DNA of 64,000 nucleotides from an archaeon (GTDB lineage Archaea; Thermoproteota; Nitrososphaeria; Nitrososphaerales; Gagatemarchaeaceae): NCBI GenBank assembly GCA_021827865.1, contig JAKAUC010000013.1:1-64000 (forward strand). The letters run 5' to 3'. This document shows positions 49,556 to 57,758 of the stretch, one piece after another. Position 1 is the first letter of the stretch. Every line of letters starts with the position of its first letter. The notes under the pieces are model-generated. The model worked only from the letters and a program-made list of their open reading frames with translations, was not told the origin of the DNA and searched no databases. The position numbers and the translations under genes were made by a program.

Positions 49556-49666
49556 GTGGCTTCCCAGGCGCAGGCCCCAGCCGTCTTGACGAGGCCGTTC
49601 CGTTGGGAGCAGGTGGGTTTCGAATTGTTCGACATGGAAGGGGAGGGTGCGGGCGTCGGCCGGTGA
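49556..49666 (+). CDS. Short leaderless ORF (36 residues) ahead of the Hsp20-like gene
   Basis: Starts at GTG 30 nt after a strong TATA box and encodes MASQAQAPAVLTRPFRWEQ then VGFELFDMEGEGAGVGR. It overlaps the Hsp20-like gene by 20 nt in another frame. No family is recognised. It could be a genuine small protein or a leader whose translation couples to the following gene. Position relative to the promoter is the evidence; coding character is modest. Confidence 0.4.
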   Translation: MASQAQAPAVLTRPFRWEQVGFELFDMEGEGAGVGR

Positions 49667-49976
49667 CAGGGACCCCCTCGAGGACATACTCGGGGAGATG
49701 GCCAGGGTCGCCCAGCGGGGGGCGGGTCGGGCGACGGCGGAAGGGGACCCGGACCCCGGAGAGCTCATCGAAGGGACCGAGGAGGTCTCCTTCGTCCTGA
49801 TGGCCCCAGGCCACAGCCGGCTCGACATCGACGTCAAAGCGGAGGACGACCGGCTCCGGGTGGAGTCCTACGACTTCAAGATAGTCAAGCTCCTGAGGTG
49901 CGTCGTGGACCCGTCGACCGCGAAGACGACCTACGTGAACGGCGTGCTGAGCGTCCGGGTGGCCAAGAGGGTCTGA
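49647..49976 (+). CDS. Hsp20/alpha-crystallin-like small protein
   Basis: A 109-residue protein whose C-terminal 65 residues resemble a shortened alpha-crystallin domain: EEVSFVLMAPGHSRLDIDVKAE, cited by its core, then LLRCVVDPSTAKTTYVNGVLSVRVAK, where YVNGVLSVRV matches the characteristic A-x-x-x-NGVL motif. A C-terminal I-x-I tail is missing, so oligomerisation may differ. GTG 49647 overlaps the preceding small ORF; ATG at 49698 is the alternative. Confidence 0.65.
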   Translation: MRASAGDRDPLEDILGEMARVAQRGAGRATAEGDPDPGELIEGTEEVSFVLMAPGHSRLDIDVKAEDDRLRVESYDFKIVKLLRCVVDPSTAKTTYVNGVLSVRVAKRV

Positions 49977-50020
49977 CCCGCGAGAGCGGGATTTAATTAC
50001 GTCCGCTCCGCCATCTTGGC

Positions 50021-50515
50021 ATGACCCTCGACGACAACAGGCGCGCGCTCTCTGCGGCAGAGGGGTTCGACGACATATTCGAGATGGTGAAAGCCGCCAC
50101 CGAGCGGTCCCTGCGGCTGCACAGGGCCGGGCTGACCCTGGTGCTTGGGGACATCCCCAACTCTGTGGGGGCCTACCACGAGATGGGCTCCAACGCCATC
50201 GTCATGAACCGGAACCTGCTCAGGATCGTGGAGAAGGTCTCCAGGTCCAGGGTCAAGCGCAACTCCTACGTCTTCATGATCCTCCTCCACGAGTACCTCC
50301 ACACCCTCGGCTACGCCAGCGACGAGCAGGTGAGGAAGCTCGTCGCGGCCATCAGCGGGGACTACCTCGGGAAGAAGCACGTCGCGGCTGAGATGGCGGC
50401 CAGGCCCCTCGACCTGTTCTTCCCCGAGCTCGGGGCGCTGTCGGCGTTCAGGGACAACGGCGAGTATCAGACCATAAGGCGCTTCGACTCGTCTAGCACC
50501 TCCTACATCGCCTGA
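50021..50515 (+). CDS. HExxH zinc metallopeptidase-like protein
   Basis: A 164-residue soluble protein with a gluzincin/minigluzincin-type motif HEYLHTLGY (His90, Glu91, His94) and a preceding hydrophobic helix. The third ligand is not obvious, but acidic residues follow (SDEQ). No signal peptide is seen, so it acts inside the cell. Its substrate is unknown. ATG lies about 27 nt from a TATA-like GGATTTAATTA. It is a single gene. Confidence 0.7.
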   Translation: MTLDDNRRALSAAEGFDDIFEMVKAATERSLRLHRAGLTLVLGDIPNSVGAYHEMGSNAIVMNRNLLRIVEKVSRSRVKRNSYVFMILLHEYLHTLGYASDEQVRKLVAAISGDYLGKKHVAAEMAARPLDLFFPELGALSAFRDNGEYQTIRRFDSSSTSYIA

Positions 50516-50565
50516 ACCGAGAACGTGTAAATACGCCAGCCGGTTGCGCCGGCCTCCGAAGGCCT

Positions 50566-52149
50566 ATAGCAACCCTTGAGTTTGGCCTGGTCGCCCTGGA
50601 CATACTTGCGTCCTGGGTGAGGATGATCTTCGCCCTTGGGCTGAGCATCGTCTTTGCACTCTTCGTCGGGATCCTGGCCGCGAGGAACAGGAGGGCCGAG
50701 AGCGTCATCCTCCCCCTCCTCGACATCTTCCAGTCCATCCCGGTGCTCGGCTTCTTCCCCTTCGTCATAGCGGCCGTGTACGGGGCCTTCCCCGACTTCG
50801 TGGGGGCGAACCTCGCGGTCATCATCCTGATCTTCACGAGCATGTCCTGGAACATCGCCTTCGGGGTCTACGAGGCGGTGAAGGCGATTCCCCAGGACTA
50901 CTTCGATCTGCTGAACGTCTCCCAGGCGGGGCCCTGGGAGAGGGTCAGGAGCCTCTACATCCCCGCTTCGATGAGCCGCATCGCGTACAACACCCAGATC
51001 TCCTGGGCCGTTGGGCTCTTCTTCCTCGTCGCCAGCGAGATCATCAGCCTGGGGACAAAGAACGTCCCGATACAGTACGGGATAGGGGTGGCCGTCGAGA
51101 GCTTCGCCGGACCCCCCTTCGACTTCAGCAACTACGCCCTGCTGGTGGGCGGGATAATCGTCGCCGTGATAGTCTGGAGGTTCCTCTTCCTGAGGGAGTT
51201 CGCCCTGTGGTCGGAGAGGTTCAAGATGATGGAGGAGCCGAGGGAGACCCACAGGGACCCCATCATGCGGGCCTACTCGTGGATCAACGCCAGGGGGGTC
51301 TCCAAGCTCTTCCTGCTGACCCAGGGGAGAGGGGTGGACCGGTTCACCTCCGCCATCTCGCGCTTCGGGAAGGGGCTGAAGTACGCCCTCGCGATATTCG
51401 GGGGGCTCCTGCTCATGCTGATCCTCGTGGCCGCTGCGTCGTCAGGGACACTGCGGCTGGAGGCCCTCCCCTCCCTCGGGTCCATCGCGTCCACGGAAGC
51501 GACGGTCCTGGTGGCCCTGGTCTACTCGTTCGTCAGGGTGTGGTACGTCGTGGCGATCTGCGTGGCCGTGGGGCTCCCCATGGGGATCGTGATCTCCCTC
51601 AACTTCAAGCTCTACGACTCAGTGTCCCCGCTCCTCGAGGTCATCTCTTCGATCCCAGCCCCCATACTCCTCCCCCTCATCGTCCTGATCCCCTTCGTCG
51701 GGACCAACCCGGAGGCGGTGGCCGGCATCGTGATCTTCCTCTCCATCTTCTGGTACATAGTCTTCAACGTGATGGCCGGGGTGAGGACCCTCCCGGCCGA
51801 CATGAAGGACCTCCCCCACGCCTTCAAGGTGGGGAGGGTCTCGTCCTGGAGGAACGTCTACATCCCGAGCGCGCTCTCGGCCCTCGTGACCGGGGCCATA
51901 ACAGCGGTCGGGGGGGCGTGGAACGCGCTCATCATCGCCGAGTACTTCCAGCCTGACCCGACCAAGCCTGCCCTCACCCAGGTGGGCATCGGGATAGGGA
52001 AGATGATCACCGTGGCTACTGACCAGGGGAACCTGGAGACCCTGTTCCTCGCCGTGGCCTCCATGACCATCCTCATAGTCGCATTCAACCTGACGGTGTG
52101 GAGAAGGCTCTATCACAGGGTCACGAAGAAGTACTCCTACAACAGGTAG
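50566..52149 (+). CDS. NitT/TauT-type ABC transporter permease, two fused domains
   Basis: About 510-527 residues containing two permease domains in tandem, each with the EAA-type cytoplasmic loop (ISQAGPWERVRSLYIPASMSR region, first; VGRVSSWRNVYIPSALSAL, second) that contacts the ATPase. NitT/TauT permeases normally are single-domain dimers, so this is a fusion. The first canonical start is GTG 50617, which would cut helix 1 of the first domain; an ATA at 50566, 35 nt from a TATA-like GTAAATACG, gives a fuller N-terminus. The ATPase genes lie 2 kb downstream. Confidence 0.8.
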   Translation: MATLEFGLVALDILASWVRMIFALGLSIVFALFVGILAARNRRAESVILPLLDIFQSIPVLGFFPFVIAAVYGAFPDFVGANLAVIILIFTSMSWNIAFGVYEAVKAIPQDYFDLLNVSQAGPWERVRSLYIPASMSRIAYNTQISWAVGLFFLVASEIISLGTKNVPIQYGIGVAVESFAGPPFDFSNYALLVGGIIVAVIVWRFLFLREFALWSERFKMMEEPRETHRDPIMRAYSWINARGVSKLFLLTQGRGVDRFTSAISRFGKGLKYALAIFGGLLLMLILVAAASSGTLRLEALPSLGSIASTEATVLVALVYSFVRVWYVVAICVAVGLPMGIVISLNFKLYDSVSPLLEVISSIPAPILLPLIVLIPFVGTNPEAVAGIVIFLSIFWYIVFNVMAGVRTLPADMKDLPHAFKVGRVSSWRNVYIPSALSALVTGAITAVGGAWNALIIAEYFQPDPTKPALTQVGIGIGKMITVATDQGNLETLFLAVASMTILIVAFNLTVWRRLYHRVTKKYSYNR

Positions 52150-52216
52150 CGCGCCGGCGTCGGAAGCCACGACGGGCGCCGACGCAGAGTCCACATCGCC
52201 TGGCCGAGCGCCCCGG

Positions 52217-53650
52217 TCAGCTGGCCGAAGCCGGCGCCTTCTTCCTCTTGATTAAGCCGGCCGCCGCGATGGCGAGGCCGCCGCCTAGGATCGAGCCCCC
52301 CACCATGTATCCTGCCCCGGTCGCCAGGTAGGAGCTGGAGTCCTGTGGGAACAAGACCAGGGCGCCAGAGCCTCCGGTATGAGGGGTGTCGCCGGAGTAG
52401 GTCGCGGTGATTGTCAACTCCCCAGCGGCGGGGGTCGTGAAGCTGGCGTGACAGCTCAGCGCACTTGAACCGCCACAGGCGCTGGCTTGCGTAAAGACGT
52501 CCCCGGTCCCGTTGAACACCGTCCACCCCATCGTCCCGCTCAGCGCCTGGCCGTTGGCGTCGGTGACCGTCGCTGTGCACGTCTCGTTGGCTCCGACCTG
52601 CGGGTAGAAGTGGCCGCAGGCCACGGAGACGAACACCTCCGGAGACTCGGACGGCAGCACGGAGATGCCGTATGTCTGCGAGCTAGGAGCGTGATAGGTG
52701 TCCCCGGTGTAGGAGGCGGTGATGATCTGGATGGGGGAGGCGGTGGAGTTCGTGTCGGCGTTGTAGGTCGCGGTGCAGGTCACCTCCGCGGGGCTCCCCT
52801 GGATCCACTGCTGCTGCGTCGGCGTGCACGGGCTTAGGGTGAAATTCCCTCCGCCGGGGCTCGTCGCCCATACGACGCTCCCCTGGAGTATCCCCAGGTC
52901 GGCTGAGTAGACCCGGTCGTTGCAGACATAGACGCCGACGGTGGAGGTGGTGGTGCAGGTGAGCGACGACCCCGTGGGGACAGGCGCGGTGGTCGCCGTC
53001 GCCCCGGTCACGGTGCTGGTGGACGTCAGCGTGGTGGTCTGGGTCGAGGTCAGGCTCGTTGTCGCGGTGACCGTGGAGGTCGCCGCCGAAGTGACCGTCG
53101 AGACCTCGGTCGCGGTCGTCGTGGACGGAGACGTCACCGTCTCGGTGGCGGTGGAGGTGTAGCCGACCGTCGTTGTGGCCGTGCTCGTCGAGGTCTGGGT
53201 GGCGGTGGTCGTCTGGGTGGCGGTCCTGGTGACCGTCCTGGTGGCCGTCTCGGTCGTAGTCGTGGTGTTCGCCGGGAGTGTCGTCGTGGTGGTGAGGGTG
53301 GTCGTGTTGGTGAAGGTGGTGGAGGACGTTGTCACCTCGGTGGTTGTGGTCCCGAGGGTCACGGTCGCAGTCACCGTCTCGGCTATGGAGGGGCCCGTGC
53401 CTCCGGCGTTCGACGGGGGCGAGAGGGTCGGAGACGTCTGGGTCTGCGTAGTGGAACTCGAGGACCCCTGCGGGTAGGTCGTCGTCTCGGTCTTCGTGAG
53501 CGTCCTGGTGGATATCGAGTGGGCGTAGGGGCCCTGGGTGAAGCCAGAGGCCGCGGAGCCGGCGTAGGGGGCGACGACGCTCCCGACTATGACGACCACG
53601 GTCAGGACGTTCACGCCGATTATGACCTGGGTGGGGACCATCAGCCTCAT
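52217..53650 (-). CDS. Threonine-rich cell-surface protein with Ig-like domains
   Basis: A 477-residue surface protein: an N-terminal hydrophobic helix (residues 8-30), a mucin-like Thr/Ser-rich stalk at about 49-226, two beta-sandwich Ig-like domains with cysteines (about 270-340 and 355-435; ASYTGDTYH and ATYSGDTPH are matching strands), and a C-terminal helix with a KRKK anchor. The stalk is probably heavily O-glycosylated. The ATG at 53650 overlaps the upstream stop as ATGA. It lies on the opposite strand between ABC permease and ATPase genes. Binding role is unknown. Confidence 0.78.
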   Translation of the reverse strand: MRLMVPTQVIIGVNVLTVVVIVGSVVAPYAGSAASGFTQGPYAHSISTRTLTKTETTTYPQGSSSSTTQTQTSPTLSPPSNAGGTGPSIAETVTATVTLGTTTTEVTTSSTTFTNTTTLTTTTTLPANTTTTTETATRTVTRTATQTTTATQTSTSTATTTVGYTSTATETVTSPSTTTATEVSTVTSAATSTVTATTSLTSTQTTTLTSTSTVTGATATTAPVPTGSSLTCTTTSTVGVYVCNDRVYSADLGILQGSVVWATSPGGGNFTLSPCTPTQQQWIQGSPAEVTCTATYNADTNSTASPIQIITASYTGDTYHAPSSQTYGISVLPSESPEVFVSVACGHFYPQVGANETCTATVTDANGQALSGTMGWTVFNGTGDVFTQASACGGSSALSCHASFTTPAAGELTITATYSGDTPHTGGSGALVLFPQDSSSYLATGAGYMVGGSILGGGLAIAAAGLIKRKKAPASAS

Positions 53651-54111
53651 TTCGTCCCCCTCCTCGCCTCCCAGGTCTCGGTCGCAAGCAGGGTCGCTAT
53701 CAGGACGTTGACGATCATCCCTGCGGCTGCGATGCCCGGGGCGAAGGTGGTCGCGAGCCCGCTCCACACCATCCCGACGATGGAGACGATCATGCCGACG
53801 TAGACCCCCTTGACCCAGTGGGTCTCGGACCAGAGCAGGGTAGCAGACAGCACGTAGACGACCCCGAGGGCCACGTTGACGGTCCCGAAGCCGCCCAGGA
53901 GCCCATTGGACGGAGAGGTCCCTGCGGAGAGGTTGACCAGGAGGGTCCCTTCGAGCGAGCCAGGGCTGGTGGCCATGGCGACGCCGATGGCGACCGAGAA
54001 GACCGCAGCCACCCCGCAGACCAGAGCAGCGACCACGGTCGGCCCCTTGAACAGGAAGCTGTTGCTGACGCTGGCCCTGCCACCTTCTTCGCCATGAGGA
54101 TCTCCTTCCAT
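53647..54111 (-). CDS. Four-helix membrane protein paired with the surface protein
   Basis: A 154-residue membrane protein with four helices and small Gly/Ser-rich loops, resembling DoxX- or DUF-type small integral proteins only in general shape. The function is not recognised. It overlaps the surface-protein start by ATGA, so the two are translated together and may work as a unit at the envelope. ATG at 54111 is used; the upstream open frame to 54153 adds only an unlikely tail. Confidence 0.65.
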   Translation of the reverse strand: MEGDPHGEEGGRASVSNSFLFKGPTVVAALVCGVAAVFSVAIGVAMATSPGSLEGTLLVNLSAGTSPSNGLLGGFGTVNVALGVVYVLSATLLWSETHWVKGVYVGMIVSIVGMVWSGLATTFAPGIAAAGMIVNVLIATLLATETWEARRGTK

Positions 54112-54149
54112 GCAGTAACTTTTACCTAACGAATCGGGGGCCGGCCCGT

Positions 54150-54167
54150 GCAATACATATGCGTTGC
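54150..54167. promoter_or_regulatory. Interrupted 18-bp palindrome between divergent transporter-region genes
   Basis: The pattern GCAA-NN-CATATG-NN-TTGC lies between the minus-strand membrane gene and the ABC ATPase. It is symmetric at 14 of 18 positions and is a possible operator. Confidence 0.4.
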
Positions 54168-54257
54168 TTCAAGGGGTCGGTGAGCTCCGGCGACCCTAAA
54201 TGGCGGACCCCGGGCCCTCGATAAACGTATAACGGAACCTCGTCGGGAGTCGCTGGT

Positions 54258-55043
54258 TTGGCGCAGGATCAGGCGCAGGCCGCACTGAGGGACACAGTGG
54301 TCACGGTGGACCACGTCAGCCTCGACTACAGGAAGGAGAAGGAGCCGCTCGCCGTGCTGGTCGACGTGTCTCTGAAGGCCGGGAAGGACGAGCTGGTCGC
54401 CATCACCGGCCCCTCGGGGTGCGGAAAGTCGACGCTCCTCAGGATCGTGTCGGGGCTCGTCAGGCCCACGGCAGGCACGGTGAAGGTGCTGGACTCCGAA
54501 GTCAAGGGTCCGAGGGAGGACATAGCGATGGTCTTCCAGAACTTCGTCCTCCTGCCATGGAGGACGTCGCTGGAGAACGTCCTGTTCGGGCTTGGGTCGC
54601 GGAAGGACCTCACGGAGGAGCAGAAGGCCGAGAAGGCGAAGGCGGCCCTCGACGTCGCCGGGCTGTCCGGCTTCGAGAACGTCTACCCGGGCGAGCTCTC
54701 TGGCGGGATGAAGCAGAGGGTGGGGGTCGCCAGGGCCCTGGCCACCGAGCCCAGGGTGATGCTCCTGGACGAGCCTTTCAGCTCCCTCGACGACCTCACC
54801 GCCGAGCGCCTGAGGAAGGAGACCTACACCCTCCTGATAAACCCCCAGAGCTCGGTCCAGTCCGTCATACTCGTCAGCCACAACGTCGAGGAGATCATCG
54901 AGCTCGCTGACAAGGTTGTGGTCCTCTCCGGGAGGCCCGCCCACGTCGTCGGGGAGCTCGAGGTCACGCTCCCCAGGCCCAGGAACAAGAAGTCCGAGGA
55001 GTTCTTCCAGTGGGTCGACAGGGTGTACACGCTGCTATCATGA
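54258..55043 (+). CDS. NitT/TauT-type ABC transporter ATP-binding protein
   Basis: A 261-residue ABC ATPase. Walker A is GPSGCGKSTLL, the Q-loop is MVFQNFVLLPW, the signature is LSGGMKQRVGVARAL, Walker B is VMLLDEPFSSLD, and the H-loop is LVSHNVEE. The sequence style matches nitrate/sulfonate/taurine importers. The TTG start follows TATA-like ATAAACGTATAA by about 27 nt. It is followed by an AAA-associated domain protein and is the likely partner of the fused permease at 50.6-52.1 kb. Confidence 0.9.
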   Translation: MAQDQAQAALRDTVVTVDHVSLDYRKEKEPLAVLVDVSLKAGKDELVAITGPSGCGKSTLLRIVSGLVRPTAGTVKVLDSEVKGPREDIAMVFQNFVLLPWRTSLENVLFGLGSRKDLTEEQKAEKAKAALDVAGLSGFENVYPGELSGGMKQRVGVARALATEPRVMLLDEPFSSLDDLTAERLRKETYTLLINPQSSVQSVILVSHNVEEIIELADKVVVLSGRPAHVVGELEVTLPRPRNKKSEEFFQWVDRVYTLLS

Positions 55044-55096
55044 GCCCCGGTGTTCACCTTAAATCACCTGCCCTGGCGCAGAGGCGACCGGTGTAG

Positions 55097-55618
55097 TTGA
55101 CCGAGATTCCAAGGCCGCTACCGACAGCCCTCATGATGCCAGGCAACGTCAGGGCGGGCCAGGTCATCAGCCTGGTGGAGATTGCCGGGAGCATCGGAGG
55201 CAGGGTAGACGTCCCGAAGCTCGCGGACGAGCTGGGGGCGGACATAGCCGTCCTCCTCCCGATATTGGACGCCGCCGAGATGCTCGGCCTCGTGAGGACT
55301 GAGAAGGGGGACGTGCTCCTGACTGAGCTCGGGCTGAAGTTCCAGAAGACGACGAGGAACAAGGTGATGATGCTGAAGGACAGGGTCGCCACCATCGAGC
55401 CGTTCCGCACGGCCCTGGAGCTGGCGTCCAAGGAGAGGGTGATCACAGCCCGTGAGGTCGCCGACTCGCTGTCGGAGATCGGGCTGAAGTGGCACTTCAA
55501 GCCTGACCTCAACGAGGCCCTGGTCCGCACACTGCTCATACACTGGGCCATCTACGCCGACCTGCTGGGCTACGACGGCAAGTCGGGGAAGTTCAGGAAG
55601 GCTCAGCCCAAGCCGTAG
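55097..55618 (+). CDS. AAA-associated domain protein of the ABC transporter
   Basis: A 173-residue protein matching the domain found C-terminal to some NitT-type ATPases (AAA_assoc_C-like). It opens with IPRPLPTALMMPGNVRAGQ, cited by segments, and has a winged-helix-like DVPKLADELGADIAVLLPIL followed by helices. Here it is a separate gene, 53 nt after the ATPase, with its own TATA-like TTAAATC about 35 nt before the TTG. It may regulate the ATPase in response to a ligand. It overlaps the convergent amidohydrolase by 16 nt. Confidence 0.78.
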   Translation: MTEIPRPLPTALMMPGNVRAGQVISLVEIAGSIGGRVDVPKLADELGADIAVLLPILDAAEMLGLVRTEKGDVLLTELGLKFQKTTRNKVMMLKDRVATIEPFRTALELASKERVITAREVADSLSEIGLKWHFKPDLNEALVRTLLIHWAIYADLLGYDGKSGKFRKAQPKP

Positions 55619-57129
55619 GAGTGGGCGAGCGACCCGTCCACGACGGTCGCCAGGGGCTTCACGTTCCTGAAGAGCGCGGGGTGCATCCCCGCCACCGCTG
55701 TGTCAAGGAGGGTCAGGTCCGCGGGCTCCCCTTCGGCGAAGGCTCGGTCGTCTAGACCGTTGGAGGCCGCCTTGGAGGTGTACATGTCAAGGGCTTCGTC
55801 CAGCCCGATGGACTCCTCGGGGACGATCCCTCCCCTGGTCATGGCGGACCAGACCCCCAGCACCGGGTTGAGGGACTCGACAGGGCAGTCGGAGCCCCCC
55901 GAGGCGACCAGCCCCTCGTCGAGCATGGAGCGGAAGGGGTAGAGGTCGCGAATCCTGTCCCCGCCGAGCCTCCCCACAGCCCAGGTGTCCGTAGTGACGA
56001 AGCAGGGCTGGACCGCGGCCCTGATGCCGTGCTTCGCCATCTTCGAGCGGAGGTCCCTGGGGAGGAGCCCCGCGTGCTCGATCCTGTGCCTCCTGGGGTT
56101 GTTGGCCCCGGTCACCTTCGAAAGCGCCCCGATGGTCTGCTCGACCGCCCTGTCCCCGATGGCGTGGACGATGGCCTGGTACCCCAGGGAGTCGACCCTC
56201 TCCACCAGGGAGGCGAGCTCCCCGTCCCCGTACCTGAGGAGCCCGGAGTTCGAGGGGTCGTCGGCGTAGGGCTCCCTCAGGGCGGCGGTCCTCGCCCCCA
56301 GTGACCCATCGGTGAATATCTTCACGCCGTTGATCCTCGCCTTGGGCCCCGAGAGCTTCGCCCTGAGCCCCTTTTCCTCCACGTACCCCAGGGACTCCGG
56401 GGGGACGTAGACCATGTGCCTCAGCGCGAGCCTCCCCGCCGATGCGAGGAGTGAGATCGCGGCGAGCTCTTCGCGGAACCCCTCCGGGGAGACGATGGTG
56501 TGGAGGGCGGTCAGCCCCAGGCGCGCCCCCTCGGTCTCCACAGACTGGAGGTCCGCGGCGACCCCCTCCGCGGTCCTCGGGATCCCCCCGTAGACCTCGG
56601 TGAGGGCATCCTCCTTCACGATCCCGGTCAGCTCCCCCGCGGTGTCCCGCTCGAAGAGCGGGCCCGTCCTCGACCCAAGGCCGAGAAGGCGGATGGCGGC
56701 GCTGTTGACCAGGGCTATGTGGCCGCAGACCCTGGACACGGCGACAGGGTTTGAGGCCGAGATGTCGTCGATGTCGTACCTGGTGGGCATCCTCCTGTCT
56801 GGGAACGCCTCCTGGTCCCAGCCCATCCCCACGACCCAGTCCCCCGGCTTCGCCCTGAGGACCCCCGCCTGGATCCGCAGGCGGAGGGCGACGACGTTGC
56901 TCGCCCCGCGGAGGTCGACGTTCCTCTTCAGCCAGCCGTACTCGAAGGGGTGGCAGTGGGTGTCGACGAGCCCCTGGAGGACTGTCCCCCCGTTGGCGTC
57001 GACCACCGCTGCGTCCGCCGGGACCTCGGGCTCCCCTCCGCGGTATATCCTCGCGATGCGCCCCTGTTCGCAGTAGACGGCCCCGTTGGACGAGTCGAGG
57101 AAGGTGCAGTTCTTCAGCAGGAGCCCCAT
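55603..57129 (-). CDS. Amidohydrolase family 3 (YtcJ-like) metal-dependent hydrolase
   Basis: A 508-residue amidohydrolase: the first metal site is GLVDTHCHPFEYG (H-x-H), the central lysine region ARINGVKIFTDGSLG, the second histidine group IVHAIGDRAVEQ and HRIEHAGLL, and the distal aspartate SGGSDCPVESLNP. These are hallmarks of YtcJ/N-substituted-formamide deformylase-like enzymes; the substrate is not known. ATG overlaps the cofC stop as TGATG, so it is translationally coupled to the F420 genes, which is unusual company. Confidence 0.85.
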   Translation of the reverse strand: MGLLLKNCTFLDSSNGAVYCEQGRIARIYRGGEPEVPADAAVVDANGGTVLQGLVDTHCHPFEYGWLKRNVDLRGASNVVALRLRIQAGVLRAKPGDWVVGMGWDQEAFPDRRMPTRYDIDDISASNPVAVSRVCGHIALVNSAAIRLLGLGSRTGPLFERDTAGELTGIVKEDALTEVYGGIPRTAEGVAADLQSVETEGARLGLTALHTIVSPEGFREELAAISLLASAGRLALRHMVYVPPESLGYVEEKGLRAKLSGPKARINGVKIFTDGSLGARTAALREPYADDPSNSGLLRYGDGELASLVERVDSLGYQAIVHAIGDRAVEQTIGALSKVTGANNPRRHRIEHAGLLPRDLRSKMAKHGIRAAVQPCFVTTDTWAVGRLGGDRIRDLYPFRSMLDEGLVASGGSDCPVESLNPVLGVWSAMTRGGIVPEESIGLDEALDMYTSKAASNGLDDRAFAEGEPADLTLLDTAVAGMHPALFRNVKPLATVVDGSLAHSYGLG

Positions 57130-57758
57130 CAGCCGACCGCCGTCCGCGAGAAGCGAGCCGCCCGGCCGGTCGAGCCGGAGGTGGCCAGGCCCCTGAAGTC
57201 GTCTGGGGAGTCGATGTCCAGCATTATCCCGGGCCTCGTGCTGACCCCGACCGAAAGCCCCATCGCCGCTGCCGAGGCCAGGTGGTTCCAAAAGCTGTTG
57301 CGGTCGTAGCTCAGCTGGAGCCCGGCGTCAGCCCGGAAGAGGAGGGCGTTGGTCCCGTCGAAGGCGACGGAGGGCGAGATCACCACGTCGGCCCCTCTGT
57401 CCGCGAGCCCGATGACAGCCTGGATGTCGGCCGGGGCAAGGAGAGGGAGGTCGGAGGGGAGCACCAGGAGCCGCTCCGCCCGGCTCGCCCTGGCCCCCGC
57501 CTCCACGGCGTCGTTCACCCCGGAGTCTGCTTCCTCTGGGACCCCCCTGGCTCCGCGTCGCTCGGCCAGGTCGAGGACCCCACGGTCGGAGGAAACGACG
57601 AAGCACCGCTCTGCGAGCCCCGCCCCCGCCAGGGCGGCGAGGACGTCCTCAAGCAGCAGCCTCCCGAACTCCGCCCTCTGGTCCGGGGCGAGGACGCTGG
57701 ACAGCCTGGACTTCCCCGCCGACGACTTCACCGGTATCACCACGGCCAGACCTGTCAT
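57129..57758 (-). CDS. cofC: 2-phospho-L-lactate guanylyltransferase
   Basis: A 209-residue nucleotidyltransferase. It begins AVVIPVKSSAGKSRLSSVL (guanylate-binding loop) and contains LLVLPSDLPLLAPADI with metal-binding acids and SPSVAFDGTNALLF. It makes lactyl-diphospho-guanosine (or a phosphoenolpyruvate equivalent) for F420 synthesis. ATG overlaps the cofD stop (ATGA) and its own stop overlaps the amidohydrolase start, so it is the third gene of a tightly coupled cofE-cofD-cofC unit. Confidence 0.9.
   Translation of the reverse strand: MTGLAVVIPVKSSAGKSRLSSVLAPDQRAEFGRLLLEDVLAALAGAGLAERCFVVSSDRGVLDLAERRGARGVPEEADSGVNDAVEAGARASRAERLLVLPSDLPLLAPADIQAVIGLADRGADVVISPSVAFDGTNALLFRADAGLQLSYDRNSFWNHLASAAAMGLSVGVSTRPGIMLDIDSPDDFRGLATSGSTGRAARFSRTAVG

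Noticed and set aside
53175-53477. Valine-rich open frame on the plus strand
   Set aside because: It is the antisense of the Thr-rich stalk; Thr codons read backward give Val-rich runs. No promoter or domain supports it.
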